Under the pieces are notes generated by a model. The model was not told the DNA's origin and did no database searches. It was given only the letters and a program-made list of their open reading frames with translations. A stretch of DNA of 64,000 bases from Beijerinckiaceae bacterium (GTDB lineage Bacteria > Pseudomonadota > Alphaproteobacteria > Rhizobiales > Beijerinckiaceae), in NCBI GenBank assembly GCA_021324915.1, contig JAJPIC010000016.1, positions 1 to 64,000 of the forward strand. The letters are read 5' to 3'. This document shows positions 46,050 through 55,904 of this stretch, in pieces. The number at the start of each line of letters is the position of its first letter. The stretch's first letter is position 1. A program made the translations under genes and the position numbers.

Positions 46050-47447
46050 ATGACTTTTAGAGAATTAGGCCTAAGCGAGAAGGTTCTCCAGGCGGTAGAA
46101 GCTTCCGGTTACACCCACCCGACCCCCATTCAGGCCAAAGCCATTCCCGAGGCTCTCGCCGGGCGCGACGTGCTCGGTATCGCGCAGACGGGCACAGGCA
46201 AGACCGCCGCCTTCACCCTCCCCATGCTCTCGCGGCTCGAAAAAGGCCGCGCGCGTGCACGTATGCCGCGCACGCTCATTCTCGAGCCGACGCGCGAGCT
46301 CGCGGCTCAGGTGGAAGAGAGCTTCGCGCGTTATGGCGTCAATCATAAGCTCAATGTCGCGCTTCTGATCGGCGGCGTCTCTTTCGGTGATCAAGAATCG
46401 AAAATCATGCGCGGCGCCGACGTGCTCATCGCAACGCCCGGCCGCCTGCTCGACTTCGCCGAACGCGGCAAGCTCCTTTTGACCGGCATTGAGATCCTGG
46501 TGATCGACGAAGCCGACCGCATGCTCGATATGGGCTTCATCCCCGACATCGAGCGCATCTGCAAGCTCGTCCCCTTCACGCGCCAGACGCTCTTCTTCTC
46601 GGCGACAATGCCGCAGGAGATCGTCAAGCTCACGCAGGCCTTCCTGCACAATCCGGTGCGGATCGAAATCGCCCCGCCCGCGTCGAGCCCGGCCGCAATC
46701 ACCCAGATCCTGGTTGCAACGGACGTAGGTCCCGCCAAACGCGCAACCTTGCGCAATCAGATCCGCACAGCCTCCAATTTCAAGAACGCCATCATCTTCT
46801 GCAATCGCAAGCGCGACGTGGCGATTCTCCATAAATCGCTCCTGCGGCACGAGTTCCGGGCCGGCGCGCTGCATGGCGACATGGATCAGCGCGCCCGCAT
46901 GGCTTCGCTCGACGCCTTCAAGACGGGCGACGTCGATCTGCTCGTCTGTTCGGACGTCGCGGCGCGCGGTCTCGACATTCCCGATGTGAGCCACGTCTTC
47001 AATTTCGACTTGCCGGTCCATGCCGAAGATTACGTCCACAGGATCGGGCGCACCGGCCGCGCCGGCAAACAGGGAACGGCGATTTCGCTCGTCACCCGCG
47101 CCGATCGCAAGCACCTGGCCGAAATCGAGAAAGTGATCGGCCGCTCCATCGATTGGGCGGAAGGCGCCAGGCTCCAGGACCTCGGTTCGGAAGAGCACGA
47201 GCCTCAGAAGCCGAGGCAGCGCGCCGGCTCGGACCGGCGTGGCGACGCCAGGGCACACAAAGAACGCAAAGAGCGCGAGCCGAAGCGAGGATCAGAACGC
47301 AAGCCCGAGCGCCGGGACCATGGCAAAGATCGCCACCGCGTTCCGGTCCAGGCCGATGAACCGGTGACCGGCTTTGGCGAACATATGCCGAGCTTTTTGC
47401 TGCGCCCCGTGAAAGTCAAAACGAACGTCGTCGAAGAGGCAGAGTGA
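46050..47447 (+). CDS. DEAD-box RNA helicase (RhlE-like)
   Basis: 465 residues. The Q motif is MTFRELGLSEKVLQAVEASGYTHPTPIQ (read in parts), Walker A AQTGTGKTAAF, then PTRELAAQV, TPGRLLD, VIDEADRMLDMGF, FSATMP, IIFCNRKR, and the C-terminal core DVAARGLDIPDVSHV and HRIGRTGRAGKQG. The tail from about 375 is rich in Arg, Lys, Glu and Asp, the usual RNA-binding disorder of RhlE/CsdA proteins. Probably acts in ribosome assembly or RNA decay. The ATG at 46050 has AGGA five bases upstream; the 220-bp leader may be regulated, but no motif was recognised. Confidence 0.92.
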   Translation: MTFRELGLSEKVLQAVEASGYTHPTPIQAKAIPEALAGRDVLGIAQTGTGKTAAFTLPMLSRLEKGRARARMPRTLILEPTRELAAQVEESFARYGVNHKLNVALLIGGVSFGDQESKIMRGADVLIATPGRLLDFAERGKLLLTGIEILVIDEADRMLDMGFIPDIERICKLVPFTRQTLFFSATMPQEIVKLTQAFLHNPVRIEIAPPASSPAAITQILVATDVGPAKRATLRNQIRTASNFKNAIIFCNRKRDVAILHKSLLRHEFRAGALHGDMDQRARMASLDAFKTGDVDLLVCSDVAARGLDIPDVSHVFNFDLPVHAEDYVHRIGRTGRAGKQGTAISLVTRADRKHLAEIEKVIGRSIDWAEGARLQDLGSEEHEPQKPRQRAGSDRRGDARAHKERKEREPKRGSERKPERRDHGKDRHRVPVQADEPVTGFGEHMPSFLLRPVKVKTNVVEEAE

Positions 47448-47480
47448 TCCCCTCGCCCGCGGCAAGGCGAGAGGAGGGAG

Positions 47481-47864
47481 CTAGCGTCCCGCGCGCGCCT
47501 CTTGCAGCGCCGTTTCGCTCGCCGGCGCAATCGAGACCGATTCGCCGCAACCGCAAGATCCCGTCTGATTGGGATTGTTGAAGGTAAAGCTCGATCCGAG
47601 CTTGTCCACCTTGAAGTCCATTTCCGTGCCGAAGAGGAACATCAGCGCCTTCGGGTCGATGAGGATCTTCACGCCCTTGTCTTCGACAATCTCGTCGTAG
47701 CGGCCGATCTCCTCGGCGAATTCCATCGTATAGGTCATGCCGGCGCAGCCGCCGTTCTTCACCCCGACGCGAATGCCCGCGATTGGGCGTTCGGCATGTT
47801 CCGCGAGGTAGCGCACGCGGTCGGCTGCCGCCTGGGTCAGGGACATGATCGGAAACTTCGCCAT
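47481..47864 (-). CDS. sufA: A-type Fe-S carrier SufA
   Basis: 127 residues, HesB/IscA family, receiving Fe-S clusters from SufBCD and passing them to targets. The three cluster cysteines are in VKNGGCAGMTYTMEF and TGSCGCGESVSI, exactly spaced. The N-terminal SLTQAAADRVRYLAEH is the usual helix. A short C-terminal extension (APASETALQEARAGR) is present. The start at 47864 is selected because GGAGG then lies five bases upstream, while the preceding in-frame ATG is too close. Last gene of the suf operon, separated from the secreted-protein gene by a palindromic repeat. Confidence 0.93.
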   Translation of the reverse strand: MAKFPIMSLTQAAADRVRYLAEHAERPIAGIRVGVKNGGCAGMTYTMEFAEEIGRYDEIVEDKGVKILIDPKALMFLFGTEMDFKVDKLGSSFTFNNPNQTGSCGCGESVSIAPASETALQEARAGR

Positions 47865-47896
47865 CATCACCTCCGGTAACCGACTCTAGCTCGTTT

Positions 47897-47964
47897 GAGC
47901 ATGATCTTTTGCGGAAAGCCGGTTCTCGCTTTTCCGGACCAGCTCTATTTTCCGGACCATGCTC
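47897..47964. repeat. REP-like palindrome related to the repeat at 1-112
   Basis: GAGCATG (47897-47903) and CATGCTC (47958-47964) are the ends; inside are CGGAAAGCCGG and two TTTTCCGGACC copies. Same palindrome vocabulary as 1-112. It lies within the suf operon between the secreted-protein gene and sufA, where it could form a stem in the message. Confidence 0.75.
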
Positions 47965-48002
47965 TATATGTGGGCTGCCGCCCCTCCATGCCACTCCAGG
48001 TG

Positions 48003-48719
48003 CTACTTGCGCCTATAGGCGCCGGTAAAGCGCACATTGGCGCCGCCGCACATGCGATTGTCTTCGACAAGGAGATAATCCGCAAACCTGCGCATCTTTA
48101 CCTTACAATCATATTCGTCGCCCCGATCATAGGGCTTGGTCGCCTCCCCGACCATGGCAAAGGCGAGCCTGCCGTTCGCCGGCGCCACATCGGCTGCGAT
48201 TTCACCTGAATTGACGGCGCCGCGCGCGACCCGGTCCGGATCCGTAGCCCCGAAGGTCGCCTCGCCCGCGATCGACAGCAAATCCTTCCGGTTGCGCCGG
48301 ATCGTGATCTTTTGTTCGACATTGCCCTGCCAGACGCCAACCCAATCTTCGAGCCCCGTCGCTGGTTTCGGAGGCGCCAACGGGTTCAAGGACGCCGCCG
48401 GCAGAAAGCCCGCCGTCTCGAGCCCCTTTTTCGAGATGAAAGAGGCGCATACGAATTCGCCGAAGGTCTGTGCGGTGAAAACCTTGTCGCCCGGCACGAC
48501 GAAAGACCGCCAGCGGCATTGGCCGGTTGCCGCGGGGCAGCCTTTGGCCTCGGAAGCGCCCTTGATGAAAAGAACGCGCGGCTCGGATCCGACGATCGTT
48601 GCGAGGCCTAGCGGAGCGCCCTCGGCAAGGCTGATTGCGGTCGGGCAATCGGCGCTCTGCGCCGCCCATGCGCCGTGCACCCCCGCGAGGATAAGCGCGA
48701 AGGCGAGCGTGTTGCGCAT
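48003..48719 (-). CDS. Secreted cysteine-containing protein of unknown function in the suf operon
   Basis: Not recognised. 238 residues with a clear signal peptide (MRNTLAFALILAGVHGAWA), so periplasmic. The first half contains GLATIVGSEPRVLFIKGA and CRWRSFVVPGDKVFTAQTFGEFVCASFISKKG, which read like an SH3-type small beta domain. The second half has WVGVWQGNVEQKITIRRNRKDLLSIAGEATF and ends with DNRMCGGANVRFTGAYRRK. At least six cysteines suggest disulfides. The ATG overlaps the sufT stop (TGATG), so it is translated with sufT, although suf functions are cytosolic; the association may be positional. Confidence 0.7.
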   Translation of the reverse strand: MRNTLAFALILAGVHGAWAAQSADCPTAISLAEGAPLGLATIVGSEPRVLFIKGASEAKGCPAATGQCRWRSFVVPGDKVFTAQTFGEFVCASFISKKGLETAGFLPAASLNPLAPPKPATGLEDWVGVWQGNVEQKITIRRNRKDLLSIAGEATFGATDPDRVARGAVNSGEIAADVAPANGRLAFAMVGEATKPYDRGDEYDCKVKMRRFADYLLVEDNRMCGGANVRFTGAYRRK

Positions 48720-49105
48720 CAATAAAAGTCCAGAGCGGTACGCGCCTCGTCCGACATCCGCCGCTGATCCCAAGGCGGATCGAACACCATTCGCACGTCG
48801 ACGCCGGACGTGCCGGAAATCGCGCCGACGACCGATTCGACCGCAAGCGTCAATTCGCCGGCAACCGGGCAGCCTGGAGCCGTCAGCGTCATATCGACGG
48901 CAACTTGCCGACTCTCATCGACGCCGACCCTGTAGATCAAGCCGAGTTCATAGATGTCGCACGGAATTTCAGGATCGAATACGGTCTTGAAGCCGGCGAT
49001 CATCTCTTCCTTCAGCCGCTCCTGCTCCTCGGCGGGAATCTCAGCCGCGAAGGCCCATTCCGGCGCATTTGGCGCTTCCGCTTCGAGCATTGGCGTCTCG
49101 GTCAT
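48719..49105 (-). CDS. sufT: SufT family Fe-S assembly protein (DUF59/MIP18)
   Basis: 128 residues. The DUF59 core is MIAGFKTVFDPEIPCDIYELGLIYRVGVDE followed by VAVDMTLTAPGCPVAGEL with the conserved TAPGCP cysteine, and the hyperreactive-fold end VRMVFDPPWDQRRMSDEARTALDFY. The N-terminal 25 residues are acidic and variable. It assists Fe-S cluster maturation, probably handing clusters to specific enzymes. It lies nine bases after sufS and overlaps the next gene by one base. Confidence 0.92.
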   Translation of the reverse strand: MTETPMLEAEAPNAPEWAFAAEIPAEEQERLKEEMIAGFKTVFDPEIPCDIYELGLIYRVGVDESRQVAVDMTLTAPGCPVAGELTLAVESVVGAISGTSGVDVRMVFDPPWDQRRMSDEARTALDFY

Positions 49106-49113
49106 GCAGCTCC

Positions 49114-50346
49114 TCAGGCAAAGAGGCTTTGCGCCTTCGTCAGCGCTTCAGCGAGCTTATCGACTTCTTCGAACGTATTATACATGGCGAATGAGGCGCG
49201 GCATGTCGAGGTCACGCCGAAGCGCGCCAGAAGCGGCTGCGCGCAATGGGTGCCGGCGCGCACCGCAACGCCCGCCCGATCGATGATGGTCGCGACGTCA
49301 TGCGGATGCGCATTCTTCATGTCGAAGGCAAGGATCGCTCCCTTGCCGCGCGCCCGGCCGAAAATGCGAATCGAGTTGATGCGCGCAATCCGCTCATGCG
49401 CATAGGCCGAAAGCGCCGTCTCATGCGCGTGGATCTTCGCCCGCCCGATGCTGCGGATATAGTCGAGTGCGGCGCCTAAGCCGATCGCTTGCACGATCGG
49501 CGGCGTTCCGGCCTCGAACCGGTGCGGCGGATCGTTATAGGTGACGCGGTCTTTCGTGACCTCGTTGATCATCTCGCCGCCGCCGAGGAAGGGCGGAAGT
49601 TTCTGCAGCCATTCCGTTTTGCCATAGAGGGCGCCAACTCCCGTCGGCCCGTAAAGCTTATGGCCGGTGATGGCATAGAAATCGACGTCGAGATCGCGCA
49701 CATCGACGTCGAGATGAACGGCACCCTGCGCGCCGTCGACCAGAACGGGAATGCCGCGCTGATGCGCGATCTTCACGATCTCCTTGATCGGCGTCACCGT
49801 GCCGAGCACGTTCGAGAGATGGGTGATCGCGACGATTTTCGTCTTCTCGGTCAGCGCCTTCTCGAAAGCATCAAGGGAAAAGTTGCCCTCGTCGTCGACA
49901 TCGACCCATTTCAAAACCACGCCCTTGCGTTCGCGCAGAAAATGCCACGGCACGATATTGGCGTGATGTTCCATGATCGAGAGGACGATCTCGTCGCCCT
50001 CCTTCAAGCTTTGGCCGAAGGAAGAAGCGACGAGATTGATCGCTTCGGTTGCCGATTTGGTGAAGACGATCTCGTCGATCGAAGAGGCGTTGAGGTAGGC
50101 GCGCACGCTCTCGCGCGCCGCCTCATAAGCTTCAGTTGCGGCATTGGCGAGATAATGGAGGCCGCGGTGAACGTTCGAATATTCGTTATAGGTCGCATGG
50201 ACCATGCGGTCCACGACCTGCCGCGGCTTCTGCGCCGAGGCGGCGTTGTCGAGGTAGACGAGCTTCTTGCCGTAGACTTCGAGATCGAGGATCGGGAAGT
50301 CTTTGCGGATGCGCGCCACGTCGAGCGGCGCCCGGTGCTCGTTCAT
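49114..50346 (-). CDS. sufS: Cysteine desulfurase SufS (group II)
   Basis: 410 residues; PLP enzyme supplying sulfur from cysteine to SufBCD. Family landmarks are DFPILDLEVYGKKLVYLDNAASAQKP, SIMEHHANIVPWHFL, DGAQGAVHLDVDVRDLDVDFYAITGHKLYGPTGVGALYG (PLP lysine in TGHKLYGP), FEAGTPPI, and the active-site cysteine in GVAVRAGTHCAQPLL. Start: ATG 50346 overlaps the sufD stop (ATGA) and has GGAG six bases upstream, preferred over ATG 50358. The cluster encodes a second, group I-like desulfurase at its head. Confidence 0.95.
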   Translation of the reverse strand: MNEHRAPLDVARIRKDFPILDLEVYGKKLVYLDNAASAQKPRQVVDRMVHATYNEYSNVHRGLHYLANAATEAYEAARESVRAYLNASSIDEIVFTKSATEAINLVASSFGQSLKEGDEIVLSIMEHHANIVPWHFLRERKGVVLKWVDVDDEGNFSLDAFEKALTEKTKIVAITHLSNVLGTVTPIKEIVKIAHQRGIPVLVDGAQGAVHLDVDVRDLDVDFYAITGHKLYGPTGVGALYGKTEWLQKLPPFLGGGEMINEVTKDRVTYNDPPHRFEAGTPPIVQAIGLGAALDYIRSIGRAKIHAHETALSAYAHERIARINSIRIFGRARGKGAILAFDMKNAHPHDVATIIDRAGVAVRAGTHCAQPLLARFGVTSTCRASFAMYNTFEEVDKLAEALTKAQSLFA

Positions 50347-51686
50347 GCCGCGCTCCATCGGGACGCGACTCGCCGTGCGAGCCAGTCGGCAATCTCGGCA
50401 CGATAGGATGCGACGAGATCCTCATGGCCGATATCGTCGACAAGCTCGTTGGCGAAGGCTTCGAGCAACAACGCTTCCGCCTCGCTCTCCATCAGGCCGC
50501 GCGAGCGCAGATAGAAGAGCTGATCGGCATTGAGCCCGCCGCAGGTTGCGCCATGTCCGCAGATCACGTCGTCGGCGAAGATTTCGAGTTCCGGCCGGCT
50601 GTTCATCGTTGCTTCTTCGGAAAGCATCAAGGCCTTCGCCAGCATCTTCCCGTCGGTCTTCTGGGCACCCGGCGAAACGATCACCTTGCCTTGGAATATG
50701 CCGGTCGCCTCTTCGTCGAGAATGTAGCGGAAAGTCTGCCGCCCTTCGCAGCCGGTCGCGGCATGGCGCACGAAGAGCGTGGTATCGGCGTGTTCGCGGC
50801 CGCGCAGCAGCGAGACGCCGCGCAGGCTCGCCTTTGCATCGGGACCTTCATAGAGCTTGAAGATCTGCCTGCGCACCAGGCCCTCGCCGGTGATCAGCGC
50901 GAAACTGTCGAACTCCGCCCCGGCACCGATTTTGACCATGAAAGTCTCGAGCCGCATGCTGCCAGGCCGGGTATCAGTCAGCGCCGCCGTATGTCCGACT
51001 TGGGCCTCGTCGCCGATCTCGAAGATGAGCACATTATTTGTCTGGCCGACACGCCCGCCAGCACCGAGGCTCATTTCGTTGATCCGAACGTCGGCGCCGG
51101 CGCCGATCCGGACGAGCGAACGCGAGAACCGCGCCGAAGGCGTATTCGCAACGCTCGCATAGACGAGATGAATCGGCGCGGCGATTTTCGCGCCCGGCGC
51201 GACATCGATCACGATTCCGTCCTGCATCAAAGCGGCATTGAGCGCTAGGACAGCGTCATCCGCCTCAGCCCAGGACGCAATCAGGCTTTCGATGAGCTTC
51301 GGCTCGCCATGCGCCAGCGCTCCAGCAAGCGGGGTGACCTTCACGCCATCGGGCAGCGGCGCCGAGAGTTCCGGCGCGAAGACGCCATCGACCAGAACGA
51401 GACTCTGCGTCGGCAAAGAGCCAGTGTCCTTCAGGAGCGACCGGCGCTGCGCTTCGCTCGGCGCGGAGACGACCGGCAGTGCGTCGCGCATCAGCGCGCG
51501 CAGATCCGTATAGTGCCAGGATTCGATGCGCCGATGCGGAAGGCCGGCCCGAGCGAATGCGGCAAAAGCTTCCTCGCGCAGGCGCGCGACCCTGTCATCT
51601 CCCGGCAACTTTGCCTTCTCCGAAGCGAAGGCCTCGGCGAGCGCGACCTCGGCATTGGTGCGCGAGGGAATGACCTGAGCCGTCAT
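50343..51686 (-). CDS. sufD: Fe-S assembly scaffold component SufD
   Basis: 447 residues; pairs with SufB and SufC to build the cluster. The N-terminal helical part is variable (RIESWHYTDLRALMRDALP is the common WKYT-like motif). A right-handed beta-helix core (about 140-380) includes NVLIFEIGDEAQVGHTAAL and FQGKVIVSPGAQKTDGKMLAKALMLSEEATMNSRPELEIFADDVICGHGATCG with the conserved GHGAT histidine. The C-terminal helices LFYLRSRGLMESEAEALLLEAF match SufB/D. Overlaps sufC and sufS by four bases each. Confidence 0.95.
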   Translation of the reverse strand: MTAQVIPSRTNAEVALAEAFASEKAKLPGDDRVARLREEAFAAFARAGLPHRRIESWHYTDLRALMRDALPVVSAPSEAQRRSLLKDTGSLPTQSLVLVDGVFAPELSAPLPDGVKVTPLAGALAHGEPKLIESLIASWAEADDAVLALNAALMQDGIVIDVAPGAKIAAPIHLVYASVANTPSARFSRSLVRIGAGADVRINEMSLGAGGRVGQTNNVLIFEIGDEAQVGHTAALTDTRPGSMRLETFMVKIGAGAEFDSFALITGEGLVRRQIFKLYEGPDAKASLRGVSLLRGREHADTTLFVRHAATGCEGRQTFRYILDEEATGIFQGKVIVSPGAQKTDGKMLAKALMLSEEATMNSRPELEIFADDVICGHGATCGGLNADQLFYLRSRGLMESEAEALLLEAFANELVDDIGHEDLVASYRAEIADWLARRVASRWSAA

Positions 51687-52447
51687 GCGCGTGCCTCGAT
51701 CAGGTCTTCGGCCTCATATTCGCGGTAGCCGCTCTTCTCGAGTTCGTTGGCGAGCTCCTTGCCGCCGCTACGCACAATGCGCCCGCCCGCCATCACGTGC
51801 ACCGTATCGGGGACGATGTGATCGAGGAGCCGCGGATAGTGAGTGATGATGAGAAAGCCGCGCTTGGGTGAACGCAGCGCGTTCACGCCTTCCGCGACGA
51901 TGCGCACGGCGTCGATATCGAGGCCGGAGTCCGTCTCGTCGAGAATGGCGAAGGAGGGCTCGAGCAGCGCCATCTGCATGATGTCCATGCGCTTCTTCTC
52001 GCCGCCCGAGAATCCGACGTTGAGCGCCCGCTTCAGCATGTCCTGTTTGATATTGAGCATGTCGCCCGCCTTTTTGACGCGCTTCATGAACTCGGGGATC
52101 GACAATTCCGCTTCGCCGCGAGCCTTGCGTTGCGCATTGAGCGCCGCCTTCAAAAAAGTCATGGTCGCGACACCCGGAATCTCGACCGGATATTGGAAGG
52201 CGAGAAAGAGACCGCGCGCCGCGCGCTCGTCGGGCGAAAGTTCGAGCACATTCTCGCCATTGACCAGAACCTCACCGGAGAGGACTTCATAATCCTCCTT
52301 GCCGGCGATGACATAGGCGAGCGTCGACTTGCCGCTGCCGTTCGGCCCCATGATGGCGGCGACTTCGCCTTCCGCGACCGAGAGGTTGAGATCGTTCAAG
52401 ATCTGCCGATCGCCGATCGCCACATTCAGATTTTTGACTTCGAGCAT
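51683..52447 (-). CDS. sufC: Fe-S assembly ATPase SufC
   Basis: 254 residues, soluble ABC ATPase of the SufBCD complex. Walker A GPNGSGKSTLAYVIAG, the Q-loop with SufC-specific FQYPVEIPGVATMTFL, signature FSGGEKKRMDIMQMAL, Walker B FAILDETDSGLDIDA, and switch His in IITHYPRLLDHI are all present. The ATG at 52447 has AGGA six bases upstream. It follows the cupin gene by 10 bp and overlaps sufD by four. Confidence 0.97.
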   Translation of the reverse strand: MLEVKNLNVAIGDRQILNDLNLSVAEGEVAAIMGPNGSGKSTLAYVIAGKEDYEVLSGEVLVNGENVLELSPDERAARGLFLAFQYPVEIPGVATMTFLKAALNAQRKARGEAELSIPEFMKRVKKAGDMLNIKQDMLKRALNVGFSGGEKKRMDIMQMALLEPSFAILDETDSGLDIDAVRIVAEGVNALRSPKRGFLIITHYPRLLDHIVPDTVHVMAGGRIVRSGGKELANELEKSGYREYEAEDLIEARA

Positions 52448-52457
52448 TTTCGATCCT

Positions 52458-52951
52458 TTATTCTTCGCCGTCGTAATAGCCGACGGCCGCCGTCCTGCGA
52501 CCGATGAAGGTGAACCCGGCACTCATCGTGCCGCGCTGTTCGGAAATCATCGATGCGACCGCGAACTTGTTGCTATCGGGATATTCGACCACCTCCGGAT
52601 CGAGCCGGGTGGAAATCGACAGGAAGCGCAGGTCACGCGAGCCATTATTGAAAATCTGATGCGCCGTCGTGCCGTCGCCGGGCGGCGCCGAAATCACGTC
52701 GCCTTCGCGGATCGGATAAGTCTCCTCGCCGACGCGGTACGTCCCATCGCCAGAAAGGACGACGAACATCTCCTCGTTGACGTGATGCGCATGGCGCGGA
52801 TAGGCGGCTTTGCCCGGCGGGATCACCTGCAATTGGCAACCGAGCTTTCTCGCGCCAATGAGGGCGCCGAGCCGCGCAGCGTGGCCGGCGAATTTTCCGC
52901 CATTGCCGATCGTGCGCAACTCGACCTCGGCCAAATTGACGATGGGCCTCG

Positions 52952-52955
<4 letters not shown>
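52458..52955 (-). CDS. Cupin-domain protein inserted in the suf operon
   Basis: 165 residues. A single cupin barrel: [39 protein letters not shown] is cupin motif 1 with metal ligands His-x-His-x4-Glu, and [22 protein letters not shown] is motif 2 with the third His. The C-terminus ([22 protein letters not shown]) is family-like. The ATG overlaps the sufB stop as ATGA and sufC follows 10 bp later, so it is an integral operon member. Not a standard Suf component; a metal- or thiol-linked accessory role (iron delivery, cysteine/sulfide handling) is possible but not shown. Confidence 0.82.
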
Positions 52956-54439
<1,484 letters not shown>

Positions 54440-54488
54440 TTCCTTCTCCTACCTTGGCGGCTTCAAGGACCGCTGGTTGGGGTTTAAG

Positions 54489-55652
54489 TCACGCGGCAGG
54501 CCTATGCCTTGCCTTGACGGTGCGGACCGCCTTTTCGAAGGCCCGCCCGAATAGATCCAAATCCTCCGCTTTCGTGCTCCAGCCGAGGCTTACGCGGATC
54601 GCCCCCTGCGCAAGAGCAGAAGGTATCCCCATGGCCTCGAGAACATGCGAACGCTTCACTTTGCCCGACGAGCAGGCAGAACCCGACGAAACCGCCACGC
54701 CTTCAAGATCGAGCAGCATCAACAAAACCTGCGCCTCGATCCCCGGCACGGCAAAATTCAAAGTATTGGCCAAGCGCGGCGCCCCGGCACCGAAGAAAAC
54801 GGCATCAGGCGCGAGCCTAAGAACTTCGTTTTCGAGCCGCTCGCGCAGCCTGCCAAGCCCCTGCTGTTCGGCATCGGCCTCAGCTCCAGCGAGCGCTCCG
54901 GCAAAGCCCGCGATGGCCGCGACATTCTCGGTGCCGGCCCGCATGCCCCGCTCTTGGCCGCCGCCGCGCAACAGCCTTGCCCTTATGTGGTGCCTGCCAG
55001 CGCCAAAGCAAAGGGCGCCAACCCCTTGCGGGCCACCCAATTTATGCGCCGAAATGGCGAGCGCGTCGGCCCCCAGCGTCGCGAAATCGCAGGCGATCCG
55101 ATGGGCGGCCTGGACCGCATCGCAGACGAGCACACCGCCCGCGGCATGGACGCGCTCCGCCGCCGCTGCGACCGGCTGAATGACACCCGTTTCATTATTG
55201 GCCGCCTGCAAGGCAAGCATGATTCGCCGCCCGGAATGGCGGGCCAAGGCTCGGTCCAAGGCACCGAGATCCAGCATTCCCTCAGGCGTGAGCGGCAGAA
55301 CCTCGACGGCCTCGGTCGGGAATCTGTGACCGGACAGCACGCAAGCGTGTTCGCCGGCGCCAACCAATAGAATTTCGAACGGCACGACGCCGGCAATCTC
55401 GCTCTCCGGCGTCAGGACAAGATTGAGCGCCTCGGTCGCGCCAGAAGTGAACACGATCTGCTTCGGCTCCGTGCCGAGGAAGGCTGCGACTTGATCGCGC
55501 GCGGATTCGATTCGGGCCCGCGCCGCCCGACCCTCGGCATGGATTGAAGAGGCATTGCCGCATTCGGACAGCGCCGCGAGCATGGATTCGCGCGCGGCAG
55601 GACGCAGGGGCGTCGTCGCATTATGGTCGAGGTAAGCCCGGGCCTCAGCCAT
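54489..55652 (-). CDS. Cysteine desulfurase, IscS/NifS-like (first gene of suf operon)
   Basis: 387 residues, class V PLP enzyme. ARAYLDHNATTPLRPAAR is the opening, IVFTSGATEALNLVL and ANNETGVIQPV the cofactor loops, AISAHKLGGPQGVGALCF bears the PLP lysine, RGGGQERGMRAGTENVAAIAGF is the group I loop, and VSSGSACSSGKVKRSHVLEAMG contains the mobile catalytic cysteine. Having a group I enzyme at the head and SufS later mirrors the sufS2-B-C-D-S1 plan of Agrobacterium. ATG 55652 (MAEARAYLDHNAT) is preferred to a start 10 codons earlier. The leader carries an inverted repeat and an Irr-type box. Confidence 0.93.
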   Translation of the reverse strand: MAEARAYLDHNATTPLRPAARESMLAALSECGNASSIHAEGRAARARIESARDQVAAFLGTEPKQIVFTSGATEALNLVLTPESEIAGVVPFEILLVGAGEHACVLSGHRFPTEAVEVLPLTPEGMLDLGALDRALARHSGRRIMLALQAANNETGVIQPVAAAAERVHAAGGVLVCDAVQAAHRIACDFATLGADALAISAHKLGGPQGVGALCFGAGRHHIRARLLRGGGQERGMRAGTENVAAIAGFAGALAGAEADAEQQGLGRLRERLENEVLRLAPDAVFFGAGAPRLANTLNFAVPGIEAQVLLMLLDLEGVAVSSGSACSSGKVKRSHVLEAMGIPSALAQGAIRVSLGWSTKAEDLDLFGRAFEKAVRTVKARHRPAA

Positions 55653-55698
55653 GGATCTGACCCTAAGCCGATGAAATCGCAAAGCAAATTTGGAGCCT

Positions 55699-55724
55699 GC
55701 GGCAAATTTATTGCAATTTGCCGC
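55699..55724 (-). promoter_or_regulatory. Perfect 10-bp inverted repeat in the suf leader
   Basis: GCGGCAAATT (55699-55708) and AATTTGCCGC (55715-55724) flank TATTGC. It lies between the putative promoter and the first suf gene, 47 bases before its start codon, so it would be a stem-loop in the mRNA or a DNA operator for a second regulator (for example an Rrf2 protein such as RirA or IscR; inference). Confidence 0.6.
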
Positions 55725-55769
55725 GCAACCCGTGTTAGATGGATGAGCCGCAGCTCGCGCCCATCTACC

Positions 55770-55786
55770 GTTAGAATAATTCTAAC
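55770..55786. promoter_or_regulatory. Irr-type iron control element of the suf operon
   Basis: GTTAGAATAATTCTAAC is a perfect 17-bp palindrome and matches the rhizobial ICE pattern TTTAGAA-N3-TTCTAAA in 12 of 14 defined positions. It overlaps the predicted transcription start of the suf operon, a position suited to repression by Irr when iron is low. It is also 119 bp upstream of the divergent hydrolase gene. Confidence 0.7.
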
Positions 55787-55788
55787 AC

Positions 55789-55818
55789 CATTTAGGTGGT
55801 CCGGGACAGCCAAGTCAA
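55789..55818 (-). promoter_or_regulatory. Probable suf operon promoter
   Basis: On the minus strand TTGACT (55818-55813) is a good -35, followed after 18 bases by a weak -10, TAAATG (55794-55789). The start would fall near 55782, inside the Irr-type palindrome. Confidence 0.45.
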
Positions 55819-55904
55819 GCAATCGCCAAATTCGGGTTAATCCCCGGATGATGCGCAGGCGCAATCAGGCGCCGCGCCGCAAAGATCGAAATCAAGGAGT
55901 GCCG

